The translations under genes and the position numbers were made by a program. From Poecilobothrus nobilitatus (Eukaryota; Arthropoda; Insecta; Diptera; Dolichopodidae), in NCBI GenBank assembly GCA_947095535.1, contig OX352774.1:246041825-246105824 (forward strand): a stretch of DNA of 64,000 bases. Reading direction: 5' to 3'. The stretch's first letter is position 1; each line of letters starts with the position of its first letter. Shown here piece by piece: positions 48,201-60,922 of the stretch. Under the pieces are notes generated by a model. The model searched no databases. It worked only from the letters and a program-made list of their open reading frames with translations, and was not told the DNA's origin.

Positions 48201-50409
48201 TAATTAGAAAATTTTAAAAAAATTAGATTTAAATTTTTTTTTTTTTTGTTTTTTTAACTAAAACAGAATTTTTTGTTTTATTTTCATTTCATTTTTCTTT
48301 TAATCTGTTTATTAAGTATTTTAATTAAAATTTTAATACCCAGATTAAGTACTTAAATATATTTTTCTTATATTATTTTTCAAATAAAGAAAATTCAATA
48401 AAAATTATTTTCAAAATAATGTAATCTGTACATTATAAGCCCACCTATTATTGATTTGTTAAAAATCTAAGAACATAAATGAAAAAAGAATTTAACTTCA
48501 AATAGAATAAAACTTAATGGGAAGACTAAGATATTGATAATTTATTTTAAGCTAAGCTAATCAATAGATACTAACCTAATTATTAATTAGAGAAGTCATG
48601 ATAATGATAAACATCAAATTACTTCATCTTTAAATTATATAAAATCGAAATGTTCCTTTGGAAACACCACAAATCTTTTTTCATCTTATAGGAACTTTTG
48701 TAAAATTTTGTTAATGTCTATTTAAGTTTTTATGAGTCCAGACAAGCTCGTCGTATTTCAGGCTTCATTTGTCATTCTGATCTTAAATTATCTTATTTAA
48801 TTTTGTACTTAAAAAATCTAATCGGTTATTTAGCTACTAAGTTTCTAGGACTTTTACACAAAGCTTATTCACCTGTATATTTTCCTTTTCCTTAGTAGTT
48901 AGGTATGTTCTAAAGGTCTATTAATAGTTTTAAGAATAGACCAGATAATTTTAGTTATCAATCGAAGACGTACATATTTTGTATTTTATATTCTATTTTC
49001 TTTTTATATTGTTTAACATTTAAAATTTTCGTTCGGTTTACATTTATAAAGATAAAAAAAATATTGGAAAAAAAAAAATTTAATTTCAAGGTAACTTTTT
49101 CAATATTTTCAACTCTCAATTTCTTTTCTATAATGTTTTTTTTTTCACTTCTTCATACTTAATTTTATTGACAATTTTTTTTTTTTGTGTTGTTTTTTTG
49201 AGCTCTTCTTTATATAAAATGATGACATTTTTTTTGTCCTTTTTCAGTTTTATAATTTATTGTAATGGCAATAAGAACCGGAAAACTTCTATTCTTTCTG
49301 TTTTCTTTATAATATACATATATATAAAAAAAATCTACCCTTTCTTTTAAGTTTGAATAACATAAAAGTTTTTAAATTTCCCGTATTGTTGGAATAAATA
49401 ATACACACAAATTTAACCTTCCTTCATCTTTAGGTTTATTTCGGTGTTTCGTGATATTTAAGAAAAAAAAAAAATTAAGGAAATAAAGGGAAACAAAAAA
49501 AAAAAACAAATTGCAAAGAAAAGGAAAAAAAAGTAAAAAAGAAACCTATATAATGCTTTTGATCCTTTTATAGATAACAACAAATCTAATAATTTCATAT
49601 GACACATCATTATTGAAAATATTCAATTTTTTTTTTTTTTTTTTGCGTTATTTTTAAGCCTAGCAATTTTTAAGGTACAATTTCAATTTCCAAATCTATT
49701 ACTATAATAATTTTTGGTTTGTTTTTTTGTTTTTTTTTCTTAAGTACATAAAACCAGCTCAGACACTATAATAAGACAATCATCACACTGTAGATAAAAC
49801 TGTACGATATCCTTTTTTTTTCTCTGTTATCTTCTTTATCTATATCCAATATTTTAGAATATATCTATATTAATAAATAATATATTGTTATACTGTACAA
49901 AGAAATATATTCAAGAGATTTGAAAAATTTCTAAATAAATATACAGTATAATTCTCTTTCCTTTTAGTCAAAGATAGCTTTTAAGTAATGGAAGTATATG
50001 AATAAAAATATGTAGAAGGATATTTTCTATTATATGTACAAGGATAATTTTTTTTTTGATTCAAACATAAAATTATAAGTAATTAAGGATTGATTTTATA
50101 TACCAAGATCAGTTTGATTTCTTTTTGCAATTTTTTTTTGAAGTAGAAAATAATATTTACTTGTTCTTTTATTTAACCTCTTAAAGAAGCATAATGCCCT
50201 TATAATGTCTGAATACATTTTTAGGGTTAATTAACTAAGGTTACGTAAAAAAACTTTGAATTTTAATAACTTCTTCCCCTGCACATGTAATTGGACGTTT
50301 CTTTATGATCCAATGCATGAAAGCAAGTCCCTTATTATAAATAATTCAGAAATTTAACATCATTTATTATAATAAATTACAAGCAGTACATGAGTACTAA
50401 AGGTCGTAT
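45263..50409. other. AT-rich intron sequence
   Basis: No gene is recognised. Frames of 60-90 codons near 47.1-47.4 kb and 49.2 kb are poly-Phe/Lys low-complexity sequence on both strands, the mark of A/T tracts and not of coding. Confidence 0.55.
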
Positions 50410-50526
50410 AACCTATTGTTTGGTCAAAAAAGGGAGGTGGTGTTTAGTGAATCCCACACAGTCATAGAAGACTCGTGCTCGTTTCCTACTCCTCTTCTGT
50501 CTTTTGATGATTCCCCTTGCCTTGCA
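50410..50526 (+). repeat. Dispersed repeat family Y, copy 2
   Basis: AACCTATTGTTTGGTCAAAA, then GGGAGGTGGTGTTTAGTG, ATCCCACACAGTC, ACTCGTGCTCG and a C/T-rich tail ending CCCCTTGCCTTGCA. It aligns with 61916-62040 over the first 55 bp (AACCTAATGTTTGG..GGAAGGTGAGGTTTAGT..AGTCTAACAC). Confidence 0.4.
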
Positions 50527-53390
50527 AAAAAAAACCCTTAAACCTTTAAAAGAAATGCAAAACTTTACAGACAAAATTTAGAAGTTGTATATTATAATGT
50601 TTTATAAATAAATAAACATTCTTATGTTTTTTTTTTGTTTTTTCTATTTTTGACAAATAACACAATTAAATCCTTAAATATTTACTTTTAAACAAGTCGC
50701 GAATTTATGTTTATTTTAAAATAAGTTGTTTGTTTTTCTATTTCCTGTTATGTTAAATAATGTTAAATTTTTATGCATAATTAAATAAAATAAATTTATA
50801 TAACAAAACAAATTTATTTTTCTATGAAAATAATAATATAATTTTTTCTGTTATACATAATATACATATATTACGTAAAAAAAAAAAAAAAAATTATATT
50901 AAAAAATATTTTACCTATCCTTTTATACATCAGCTCTGACATTTTTAGTTTTAAATCTTTTTCAAAAAATTTAAATTAAAAAAATCCTTATATATTTATA
51001 TTAATCTAAATTAAACAACTAGAGTATATATTATATTATTGTGTTTATTTTAAAAGAAATTTTAAAGAAAAACGAAAAAGGAAAAAAAAAATAAATTGCA
51101 TACCTTTCAGGCAATAAAGTTTTCTGTCATTAACACGCCTTCTATTTTCTTTTGTTTTTCTTAAATTTTTATTTTTTATTTTTAAATTAACTCTTTTTAA
51201 AACTTTATATATATATATATACATCAAAGTTATTATGTAATTTTTGTTGAAAAAAAAAAATAACATTTTTTTTTTTCTCTTATACATACATATAAACAAA
51301 AAAATAGTTATATAAGTCCTTTTGCTAAATTTAGATCCGTATCATAATTTTGGCTCTCTATGTATAATGAGTTTATGTATAAGCTATTTATAAGAGTTTT
51401 GTTTTTTATTTGTTATTTTTTGTTATTTTGGAAAATATATAATGTTTACATTTTTCCATCTTGTTTCATTCCATTTCAAAATTATATAAAGGAAACAAAA
51501 AAAAATTTTAAATCAAAATATAAAAAGGATGTCTATAATAATAGCTGTTGTAAATTATGGAAAAATATTTTTCTTTCTTTAATATTGTCGTCAATACAGA
51601 AAAAGCCAAATAAAAATTATATTAAAAAACAAAATAAAACTTATATAGGTACCTAAGGGCAATTTTACATAACAATAAAAATTAAACAAAAAAAGAAAAA
51701 AACGCTTTGAAATTTGATGTTTGTTTTTTTTTTTTGAAGACATGTGTCAAAACATTGAACTATCAGTTATGAAAAGTTGTTTTTTCTTTTTTAAAAGTAA
51801 TTAAATCTAAAGACTTGAAAAAATTTTCCTAAATTATAACCAATGAATTAATAAATTTTGAAATTAATTACTTGACATAATATTAAAATAAAAATAATGG
51901 TATGTAAAAGTAAAATTTTCATAGTTTCTATGATTAAAAATCGTCACAAAACTGCTGATCGACTATTTGAAGTATTATCTGTGTATGTATTTAATATTTA
52001 TTTGCTTCCTTAATTTGAATTAAGTTACAAAAAAGATTTTACCCTTTCTGAATAATTAACAATTTCAGAATTACCATATTTAAACGAAATTAAGCATAGA
52101 AATATTAAACGAAACAAATTGAAATTCAGTAAAGACATATAGTGATGAATACATTAGGAAAAACATTACCACACTTGCCTCCTAAAGGTTCATTACAGGA
52201 CCTGATATCTTACGATTTTAATTTGTTAATTAAATGGAAAATACATTTTTACAGTTTCATCTTGCATTTAAAATATAAAAATATTTAAAAATTTTATGTT
52301 TTCCCTCAATTTTTCCCTCTTTTATACAACTAAGAAAACAATTCTGAAGAACGAAATGCAATAATTATATAATTTTCACACAAGCCGACATAAAAATTTA
52401 TTGTTTTAAAAGAGAAAACGCTCTTATAATAAAATAAAAATTATTAACTTTTACTTAAAACAATTATTTATATAGTTATTTAAAAAGTTATAAAAAATAT
52501 TACAAAAAAACTCTTTTTTTTTTTTTGTCATAAAAATAGTTATACTCTAATGTTCTGAAATATTAGGCATAAAAAAACTGAAACTTCTATAAAAGTAGTT
52601 TACTCCTTTTTTTTTTTGTTTTTTGTGAAGGACTAAATTATTTTATAAAAAAGGACTTTGAAATTTTTTAAATGAATTTCTCATAAAAATAAATTTAAAA
52701 AGTCTTGTACTATTTAATAATGACTTTTTTAAATAGCTTTTGTAGCTTAAATACTTACTTTTTGAAAAAAAAAAAAAAAAAATTAACAAAAATTTGTTTT
52801 ATTATTACCACACCATCTGAATATAAAGCTAAAAATTAAAATACGTATACTTTTATATGAATATATATATATATGTACTAATAAGTATATAAATAATTTA
52901 AATATACATATAGAAAAATCTTATCAAAAAAAAAAAATGTTTTTGTGTATGTATAAATGTATAATAACTGAATCCTTTCTATACCTAAGTAGGACAATAA
53001 AAAATACTGGTTACTGATATTACAGTTTTGCTTTTTCCAGTAATGTTTCTTTGTGTTAAGAAAATTTTTGAAAATTTATAGGACACATTTTTTAATAAAT
53101 ACTATGCTTAGAAATTTTCGCGATATTTTTAATATGCATATATATACATATATATATATGTATAACTATTATAATTTTGAAAATCATGTAAAAAAAATGT
53201 TATTATATCAACTTCAATTTTCACCATTATATAAACGTTAATATCCCTTTTTATAAATTATATTCATTTCATTTTTATCTAAAATAAATTCTTAAATTAC
53301 TTTTCCTTCTTATACTTAGCTAGTAATCATAAGTAAAATTTATATTTTTTGTTAAATTTTTACAAAATGTTATCAAATTGCAAATAAAAG
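50527..53390. other. AT-rich intron sequence
   Basis: No gene is recognised. Homopolymer tracts and TATA runs only. Confidence 0.6.
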
Positions 53391-53570
53391 GGGCCCTAGT
53401 GGGTAAGACCGTATAAAATACGCTCTAAAAATACCGAGGGAGTGTGGGTTCGAATCGCACACACGTCGTAAGAATAATTCCCTCTTACGGCATTTACAAC
53501 CACGCCTAAAAAGGAAAGTTTGTGTATTTTCCTTTTTACATTTATGTGGCTGGAAAATGCACCAACAAAA
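53391..53570 (+). mobile_element. tRNA-derived SINE, family 1, copy B
   Basis: GGCCCTAGTGGGTAAGACCG carries an A-box-like segment, and GTGTGGGTTCGAATCGCACA carries a B box. The body GTCGTAAGAATAA, CTTACGGCATTTACA and CATTTATGTGGCTGG follows in the same order as in the minus-strand copy at 29003-29186. It is followed by A-rich DNA and an AAT microsatellite, as is common at SINE 3' ends. Confidence 0.75.
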
Positions 53571-53636
53571 GAAAATTTTATATTATATAAAAAAAACTGG
53601 AAATTATTAGTAAGTTTAAAAAATAATAAATCAATT

Positions 53637-53712
53637 TAATAATAATAATAATAATAATTGTAATAAATATAATAATAATAAATATAACAATTTAATAATA
53701 ATAATAATAATA
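53637..53712. repeat. (AAT)n microsatellite
   Basis: Interrupted AAT/ATA trinucleotide repeats, about 70 bp downstream of the SINE 3' end. Confidence 0.8.
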
Positions 53713-55471
53713 AATTTTTATTGTAAAAGAAATGTAAAATATAATACAAAAAAAAAAATTTTTTAATAACAAAATCATACATTTAAAATTTCATATTAAT
53801 ATTTTGGATACTGTTTTTGTTTTTAGACCTAAGTATTTTTATTTGTGTTTAATTGTAGAAGAATTTTTCTAAACTATATAGGTTTTTCTAGACTATGGTA
53901 TCTTGTGATACTTTAAGGATTTCACTAAAATTTCCTAATGTTCATTACGAATAGCTAAAAAGAGTAAATTTAGATTAAAACGTACGAATCTAGATTTACT
54001 TTAGATCATCAGTTTTATCGTTCAATTAACGCAAACAAAAATCACTTTTTTTTTTTCTAGCAATTTTTTAGATAAACTCTAGATTTTTTTCTTAGTTTTA
54101 CTCTTTTTTTGTATGGTTTTTGATATTGATTAAAAACAATGAAACTATGAAAGATGTTAAACTTTATTTATTCCGGTACACCAATACAAAAAGGATAAAA
54201 AAAAATTAATCTCGTTTTAATTTTTTTTTTTGGAATAAAAACCAGAACTCTAAATTTAAAAAAATCAAATCGTAATCAATATTTAATTGTTAGCCATTTC
54301 GATTTGGCGCTTTTAGCCTTCCTCATTGTTGATATACATTTCCTAATTCCTAATGATTTTTTTCTTTACAAATACTAAACTGAATATAAAACAGTTAATA
54401 TCAAAAAATTGAATTATAAATTAAATTTAAAATTTTATTAAATTTTAAAAAAAAAAACATAAACATAATTTAAGACAATTTTTTAAATTTAAATATTTAC
54501 ATCTTTCGAATTTAAACCTGATCTATACATAAATATTGATAAAAAAAAAATGTTACATTATATTAAATTGGTATATTTTATGACTTGTATGGTATACCAC
54601 ACAGGTAAATCCAGATTTTAAAATAAAATTTTTCCTAAATATAATTTTATTTAACACAAAAAAATAAAAGATAGAGCAATAATATCCTTTAAAAAGGACC
54701 TGCAATTAATCGTTACTGTTGTTTTCCTACTAACACAATTGGGACTTTTTTTGTTGTTTTTCTTTTTGTTTTTGTTGACCTTTTATTTATTTTTTAACCA
54801 CATTCATATATTAAATTTCTTCTAGAAATTTATCTTTCAGAAAGAACCATACAAAAAATAACAATATAAACAAGGTTGGTGGTATTCCTTTTTTTTTTTT
54901 TTTTTGTAAGATATAGTCAAAATTTTGTATTTATTTTGTTACTATCATCCTTTTTAAATACTACAATATTATTGAATTTAAATAATACAGGTATGATATT
55001 TCAAACCCATATTTATGTGTCAAATATTCTAAGAAATATAAAGTTAAAAGAAAATTTTTGAAGAAAAAAAGGAAATGATAAAAGAAAAATATTTGGATAA
55101 TTTTTTTTTTTTTTTAATTCTAAAAGTTATCTGCTCAAAATATAGAATTCTCATTAATGATTCAGTCCAAAATTTCTATACGTATCGCTTTACGCAATTA
55201 ATTTGAACTAATGCACTACATCTTTCTCCATATGAAGGCAGGTTATTTTTAATTACAGTTCAAATTCGTTTCAATTACAACGTTCAGTCCATGATATCCT
55301 ATTTGTTCAACAAGTGGTTCGTGGGACTATCATTTCCCCATTTATTCATGAGCAGATAGGGTTTAGAGATAATCCGAACCATTTGAGTTTGGACGTGTTT
55401 TTTTTATATTCCATTCCACTCTACAGATTATTAAAAGTATGAAACAACTTCGGTGAAATGCTACGAGAAAC
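53713..55471. other. AT-rich intron sequence
   Basis: No gene is recognised. A slightly GC-richer stretch at 55180-55400 shows no open frame or family resemblance. Confidence 0.55.
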
Positions 55472-55627
55472 CAGAATCTCATTGCTCCAACCACTTACCA
55501 TACTAATCATTTAATAACTCAATAAAGTTTTGATTAAATGATTAGTAAAAAACACTCACTTATCAAAAAAAAAAATATTTGTTTGATTATTTTATTAATG
55601 ATAAGTGGTTGGTTCAATAGAGCCCTG
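55472..55627. repeat. Short MITE-like element, hAT-type end sequence
   Basis: The left end (CAGAATCTCATTGCTCCAAC, then CACTTA) is the inverse of the right end (TAAGTGGTTGGTTCAATAGA followed by GCCCTG). Read inwards, the right end begins CAGGGCTCTATTG, a hAT-like terminus. Inside, TACTAATCATTTAAT and ATTAAATGATTAGTA form a perfect 15-bp inverted repeat around a 17-nt loop. No matching 8-bp target duplication was found. A partial copy lies at 59982-60050. Confidence 0.55.
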
Positions 55628-55660
55628 CTCACAGTTTAAGTGTTTCATATTAATGTTATT

Positions 55661-55740
55661 CCAGCCAATAGTATAGTGGTTAGGTCACCGGTCTTTCATT
55701 CGAAAGGTCTCGGATTTAAACCCCGCCGTTGGGTCATATA
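55661..55740 (+). mobile_element. tRNA-like SINE head, family 2, copy 3 (Asp/Glu-tRNA-like)
   Basis: CCAATAGTATAGTGGTTAGG is very close to the start of an Asp/Glu-type tRNA. ACCGGTCTTTCATTCGAAAGG occupies the anticodon-arm region, and CTCGGATTTAAACCCCG the T arm. The stems are imperfect and the B box is changed (GGATTTAAACC), so it is not a functional tRNA. The GGGTCATA end matches the GTCATA end at 34811-34884. AT-rich DNA follows. Confidence 0.55.
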
Positions 55741-55980
55741 GATTAATAAAAAATAATATAGATTTTTCTTATAAAAACAAAATAATTTAACACAAGTAGA
55801 ATAAATAATTTGTCACTAGCAGATTATAATAAAATTAAAAATAAGTATATATATGATGTCCTATAAATTATAATTAATATCATATTGTAATAGCTATATA
55901 ATAAAATAATAATAAACCATAATACTTGTATAAGATAATAAATGTCGTAAAAATAAAAAAAGAAACGTTTAATTCTTATA

Positions 55981-56054
55981 CAATAGCTATAGTCGAGTAA
56001 TCAACGGCTTAGTCAAATATGAATAATAAATGATTTAGTGGATGCCCTATGCAC
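55981..56054 (-). repeat. Fragment of the 37-kb MITE-like element
   Basis: GAGTAATCAACGGCTTAGT, then CAAATATGAATAA and TTTAGTGGATGCC match, in reverse complement, GATTACTTAACTG-side sequence and ATTCATATTTGACTAC-type sequence at 37505-37575, with an internal gap. Short and diverged. Confidence 0.35.
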
Positions 56055-57672
56055 CTCATAAGAGTGGCAAGGAAAAAAAAAATATTAATATTAACAAACT
56101 AACGTTAAAAGTCAAACTATACGGATGCATGAACGACCATAACAGTGGTCCTGTAATATAAATAATAACGGTAACCTACATGTTTTTATGTCAAATACGA
56201 GATGTTTACATATTTCCCGTGAACCCTAACCTTTAATATATTTCTAGTCATTAAATTGATTAATTAATAAAACTAACTTATTCTTATGACAATAGTTAGT
56301 ATTTTACAATATTAACCGCATACAGTTAAAATTAAAACTAAAATGAATTAGCCATAATGAACCCCAGAATAAACAATTAGGTACTGTTAAACATTATCTG
56401 GATCGTACATCATTCAAAACATAGTTCATAATACTATCAGATACATCCAAGATAAAGAAATGCCTGAAGGATTCATATACTATATTATTGACGAATAAGA
56501 ATGGTGTATCGTTATTGAAAAATTAATACTCCTTGAAGAATTAAAATACATAGGAAGTACATTCCGGACACCTACAACATTGTGGTTAACAGAACATTTT
56601 ATTTTAAAATTAAAAATTTTCCAAGGTCTATTTTCCTTTAATAGTTATTAAATTTAATACATTAATATAATAATAATTATTTCGTGTTCATTTTAAATAC
56701 ATTTTTTGTATTAACATTTGTTGTATTACTTTTTCGATTCTAATTTATTTTATTAAAGATTTTTCCTAAATATGATATAAAAGAGTTTTTATTTTGTATA
56801 ATTTTTGGTCGATTACAATTTTCTATAAATGAATGCGTGTTGAATACTAGAAAAGAAAATTTAAAAAAAAAAAAATACCATAAGTTATATAAGAATAATA
56901 GGTATATACATTTTCTTTTTGCTGGGGTGATTTTTAATAGAATTTTCAAGAATTGAAAGAATAAAATGAAAAAAAAATTTATAGTCAAGAAAACTATAAG
57001 GAAATATTGTAAAACAGTGTATATTTAATAAAAAGAATTCTCTTTTTTTTTTCTTTCTTTATTTAAGATGATCCTTAAATATACATATATTAAAAAAAAA
57101 AGATTAAATCTATATGGTATTATCATAAGTATTTAATATATTAAATTATGAAGTATAAATGGTATTTATTCATATTTTTATATTCTATTGAGATAAAAAT
57201 AGGGTGGTTTATGATATTTTTAACAAAAAAAAAAACAAAAACAAAAAAAAACCATAATTTCAATATTTAACAAAAGGAACAAAGATTTTCTTTTTATATA
57301 ACTAGTGTTCCTTTACTTTCTTTAAAGAACTTAAAAAATTTATTTATAAGTTATTCTTACATATTATAATTCATATAAAATATACTTAAATCGATTGAAT
57401 TCTTAAAGACATTAAATATATTATTATGGTGTAAATAAATATATAAGTTATATATTATATAAAATTCTAAAAAAAAAAAAATTTAAGATATACTATACTT
57501 AGTTGATATTAAAAATAAATAAAAGGCGATATGGAAAAAAGTTTAAACGGAAAACTCTATTTAAAACTTTTCTTAACCTTTTAAAACATATAATATTAAT
57601 ATTTAAACTTCAAATTATTCAGTTTAAATAAATAACATTTATTTATATAGGATTTCTTTTTTAAATCATAGA
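56055..57672. other. AT-rich intron sequence
   Basis: No gene is recognised. The frame near 56740-56988 (minus) is Phe/Leu/Lys-rich low-complexity sequence. Confidence 0.55.
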
Positions 57673-57715
57673 TCTAAGCGCACTCTGAGGCGAGAAAGCA
57701 CAGAGTGCGCTTAGA
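57673..57715. other. Perfect 15-bp hairpin
   Basis: TCTAAGCGCACTCTG (57673-57687), a 13-nt loop, then CAGAGTGCGCTTAGA (57701-57715), an exact inverted repeat with about 50% GC in an AT-rich setting. The flanks TAAATC and GATTTA add a few more possible pairs. It has a terminator or small-hairpin look, but in this eukaryotic intron it is more likely the end of a repeat or a structured RNA element. Confidence 0.6.
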
Positions 57716-57849
57716 CCAATTAGATTTAATAAATAAAAAAAAAAAAAAAACATGATTTTAATAAACTGTCATGTTTAATTTTCACTAAACGAAGTCATTG
57801 TACATTACTCGAAGTACTTATTCTGAACATATAGAGCGTGGTCTGTGCG

Positions 57850-58105
57850 TACTCTGATAAAACGCAAATTAAAAACTTTAAGCGTTCAGATCTACAAAAA
57901 AAAAACTATTAAAAATGACCTCTAAGTTTAATATGTTTAACGATATTTCTTATATTTTCTGATTTCGATTCAGAGCATACTCTGATAAAATGCAAATTAA
58001 AAGCCGTGAGCGCTCAGTTCTACAAAAAAAAAAAACACCGCCTTATATATTAAAGATGACCCCTAAGTTTAACGATACTTTTTATGCTTACCGATTTTAT
58101 TTGTT
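57850..58105 (+). repeat. 128-bp imperfect direct repeat (two units)
   Basis: TACTCTGATAAAACGCAAAT (57850) and TACTCTGATAAAATGCAAAT (57978) open two units that both continue AAGCGTTCAGATCTACA/GAGCGCTCAGTTCTACA, an A-run, and ATGACCYCTAAGTTTAA. The CACTCTGA motif of the nearby hairpin is similar to the unit start, so all three may be parts of one element. Confidence 0.6.
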
Positions 58106-59282
58106 TTCATGATTTCTCGTAGAGCGTTATTTTATTTCTCCCCAGTATAATATTAAAGGAATCTTAAATTTCTGTTGTTAATTAATCAATAAGTTGTTAT
58201 CCACGTTTAATTCGAAAGTTAATCTTATTAACCTTTTGTTTATTATTTAATAACAATTTAGATATAGACATCATTCCAGCTAACAATTCATCATATAATT
58301 TAACACACTCTTTAACATAACTCTTTAATTATTAAACTATTAATTCATTGTACAACTGAAATAAAAACTTATAGAAATTTATTGTACTTTATATTATATA
58401 TTTATAGTAAAGTATTTATTATAACAAAAAGAAAATATTTAAAGAAAAATAAAAGTTTTTAATTTAAAAAAAAAAAACAATATTTTCTTCTGGGCTATAT
58501 GTAATTTTATTTTATTTTATTTTTTTTTTTGTTTTAGTTTCGTTCAATTCATTTTTATTAAATTGCTATACTTTACAATGAATCCTTAGTTACTAAAACA
58601 TTTTGCAGTATCTCAGCATCAAAATATATAAGTATATATATATATTTATATAGAACAAACATCAAAATTAGGTCACAACCGCATCACTTAAAACTTTTGT
58701 GGTGTCATGTCATGTCATCTCTAACACTTATTTTCTACTTTGGTGTTATTTCTTTTGACACTTTCCAAGAAAAAGAAAAGAAAATTTTCAATTAAAATAA
58801 TTCAAAGAAAATTTGTTCAAAAAAAAAAAAAACATTATCCTTAAAACTTTCCTTGAGTTAACATTTACCCTTTACCCTTCCTTTTTTTGTTTGTTTTTTT
58901 TTTTTAATTCTAGCAGGACATGATAGTGTATAGTATTCTCATTTATCTACACACTAAAAAAAAAAGTCTATATAAAAAATATTTAAATTATTTTTAAAGA
59001 ACCAAAAAAAACAAAACTGAGCGCCATCTGCCTTTAAGAGATATATATATATATGTATATACATATTATCATGCAGGTCTTCCCTTTAATTTGTAAAAAA
59101 AAAAAAATTAAAACAACTAAAAAATAAAATAAAGCGTAATAAGGTGATATGCGATAAAACGAGTTACAACTAAGTTGGATTTAAATAAAAAACTGATAAT
59201 TTTTTTTTTTTATTTGTATGTATATATTTCCCTATATTTTTTTTACAACTTCAAGAAATTTAAAACCTTTCTAAGTTCTCCA
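58106..59282. other. AT-rich intron sequence
   Basis: No gene is recognised. A short GTCAT triplication occurs near 58705-58720, and a GCGCCATCT core at 59021-59029. Confidence 0.55.
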
Positions 59283-59568
59283 GTAACAAAGTTAATTCAT
59301 GACGCGACTTTTCTATTCCTTTTTTCGTTTTTTTTTTTTTGTTTTAAATTTATTACAATATAAATAGATATTTATATTGTATATATGTATAATGTATATA
59401 TATTTGTGTTTTTGACAGTATTTTGGTAGTTATTATCCTTGAATGACAAACAAAAAAAAAAGGAGTTATTTTCGTTGTTATTTATTTTTTTTTTTTTTTT
59501 TAATTTAAGTGAGTTTTCATGTGTTCAGTAAATATCAAAAATTTAATTTGTCACTTGTCATATTATCC
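59283..59568 (+). repeat. Dispersed repeat, copy 2 (partner at 1172-1379)
   Basis: It contains AAGTTAATTCATGACGCGAC (59288 region) and a 31-bp block at 59538-59568 identical to 1349-1379. The material between is low-complexity and differs from the first copy. Confidence 0.5.
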
Positions 59569-59981
59569 TAGTTTGAATTTAAATATATAAGTCCTATAAG
59601 TCTATTTTAATTTGACGAATTCTTTAGCTTTTGCATATGAATTTTAATATAGGATTCATACATTTCTGTACTAAGGATAACACAAAAATAGTAAAAATAT
59701 TGATATATGTAATATGTAAGTATATATTGTTATATATATATATATATATATGAAAGATATAGAGGAATGAAATTATATGAAATTTTTGTACGACGGATTA
59801 TTGTATAATCTAATAATTTACAAAGAAAAAAAAAATTACATACGATCTTCTACAGCATTTTAATGGACAATTTTTTATACCAATATTTTATAGTTTTTGA
59901 ATTCAGATTTCGAAATAAAAAAAAATTATATTATGACAAGTTTCTATAATTTTATACAATTAAATTTAGAAAGCAGAGCTC

Positions 59982-60050
59982 TATTGCTCCAACCATACTT
60001 ATTACTAATGAAATAATCAACTAACATTTTTTTTTGATAAGTTTAGTTTT
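59982..60050. repeat. Partial copy of the hAT-like MITE
   Basis: GCAGAGCTCTATTGCTCCAA, then ACTAATGAAATAATCAA and TTTTTGATAAG match one end of the 55472-55627 element. The other end was not identified. Confidence 0.4.
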
Positions 60051-60059
60051 TTTTTTAGT

Positions 60060-60922
60060 TTAATTCTTTATTAGTGCTACTTACAGTCACTTTTACATTT
60101 TTTACATTTTATAATTTATCTTAATTCGATTTGAGATAGAGAGAAAGGCACGTGAAAAGATTTTTTTTAAAAGAAAAAGTTTAAATTACATTTTCATTAT
60201 ATAATTTGCAATTCATTACAAAAAAAAATAATTTAAATTTGTTGAGCAACCAGACCAGTTGTTAGCAATTGCCTCCACCAATCATATAATTTGCCTCCTA
60301 TAATGAATGTTGGTTCGCTACAAAAGAAAGGTGATCAATTTAGCAGTTCATAATTATACTTATAACATAAACATATAATAATATCTAAAGGCGAAACTTA
60401 ACTTATACGAAACTTATACTTCACAATGTAAATAACTAAAAAAACTTATATATAACTATTGCTACTAAATCTGCAACTACCAATCTAAATAATAAATGCA
60501 ATACAATTGGACATTTTTATCTATAGTAAATGAAACACTTTATTTTTGATTAATCTTCCAATAGGTCAAGAATATAGATCAAAAACGGACATATTAACAT
60601 AATGATTATTTACACGAACCCAATGTGAATTCATTAAAGTGAATTGCTTTTTTTCTAATGAAAACTTTATTGAGTTATTTACCAAATAAAGCCAAATATG
60701 GTTTTGGTGCAACAAAAATTTAACAATAAAATAATACTCTGATTAATTAATTAAGGTTAATTAGTTGGTGCAATTAGGTCTTGATTATAACTTTCAGTTA
60801 TAAATTTTCTTAGTTTTACTCAGCTTTTTACTATTTTACTTTTTCTACATTTCCTCTTCTTTATTTACCTGTTTTTTTTTTTGTGTTATGCTAAAGATTT
60901 TTTTTAGGAAAAGTAGTAACTA
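60060..60922. other. AT-rich intron sequence
   Basis: No gene is seen. Confidence 0.55.

Noticed and set aside
57673..57715. Bacterial-type terminator
   Set aside because: The context is a eukaryotic intron, and the hairpin belongs with neighbouring repeat units.
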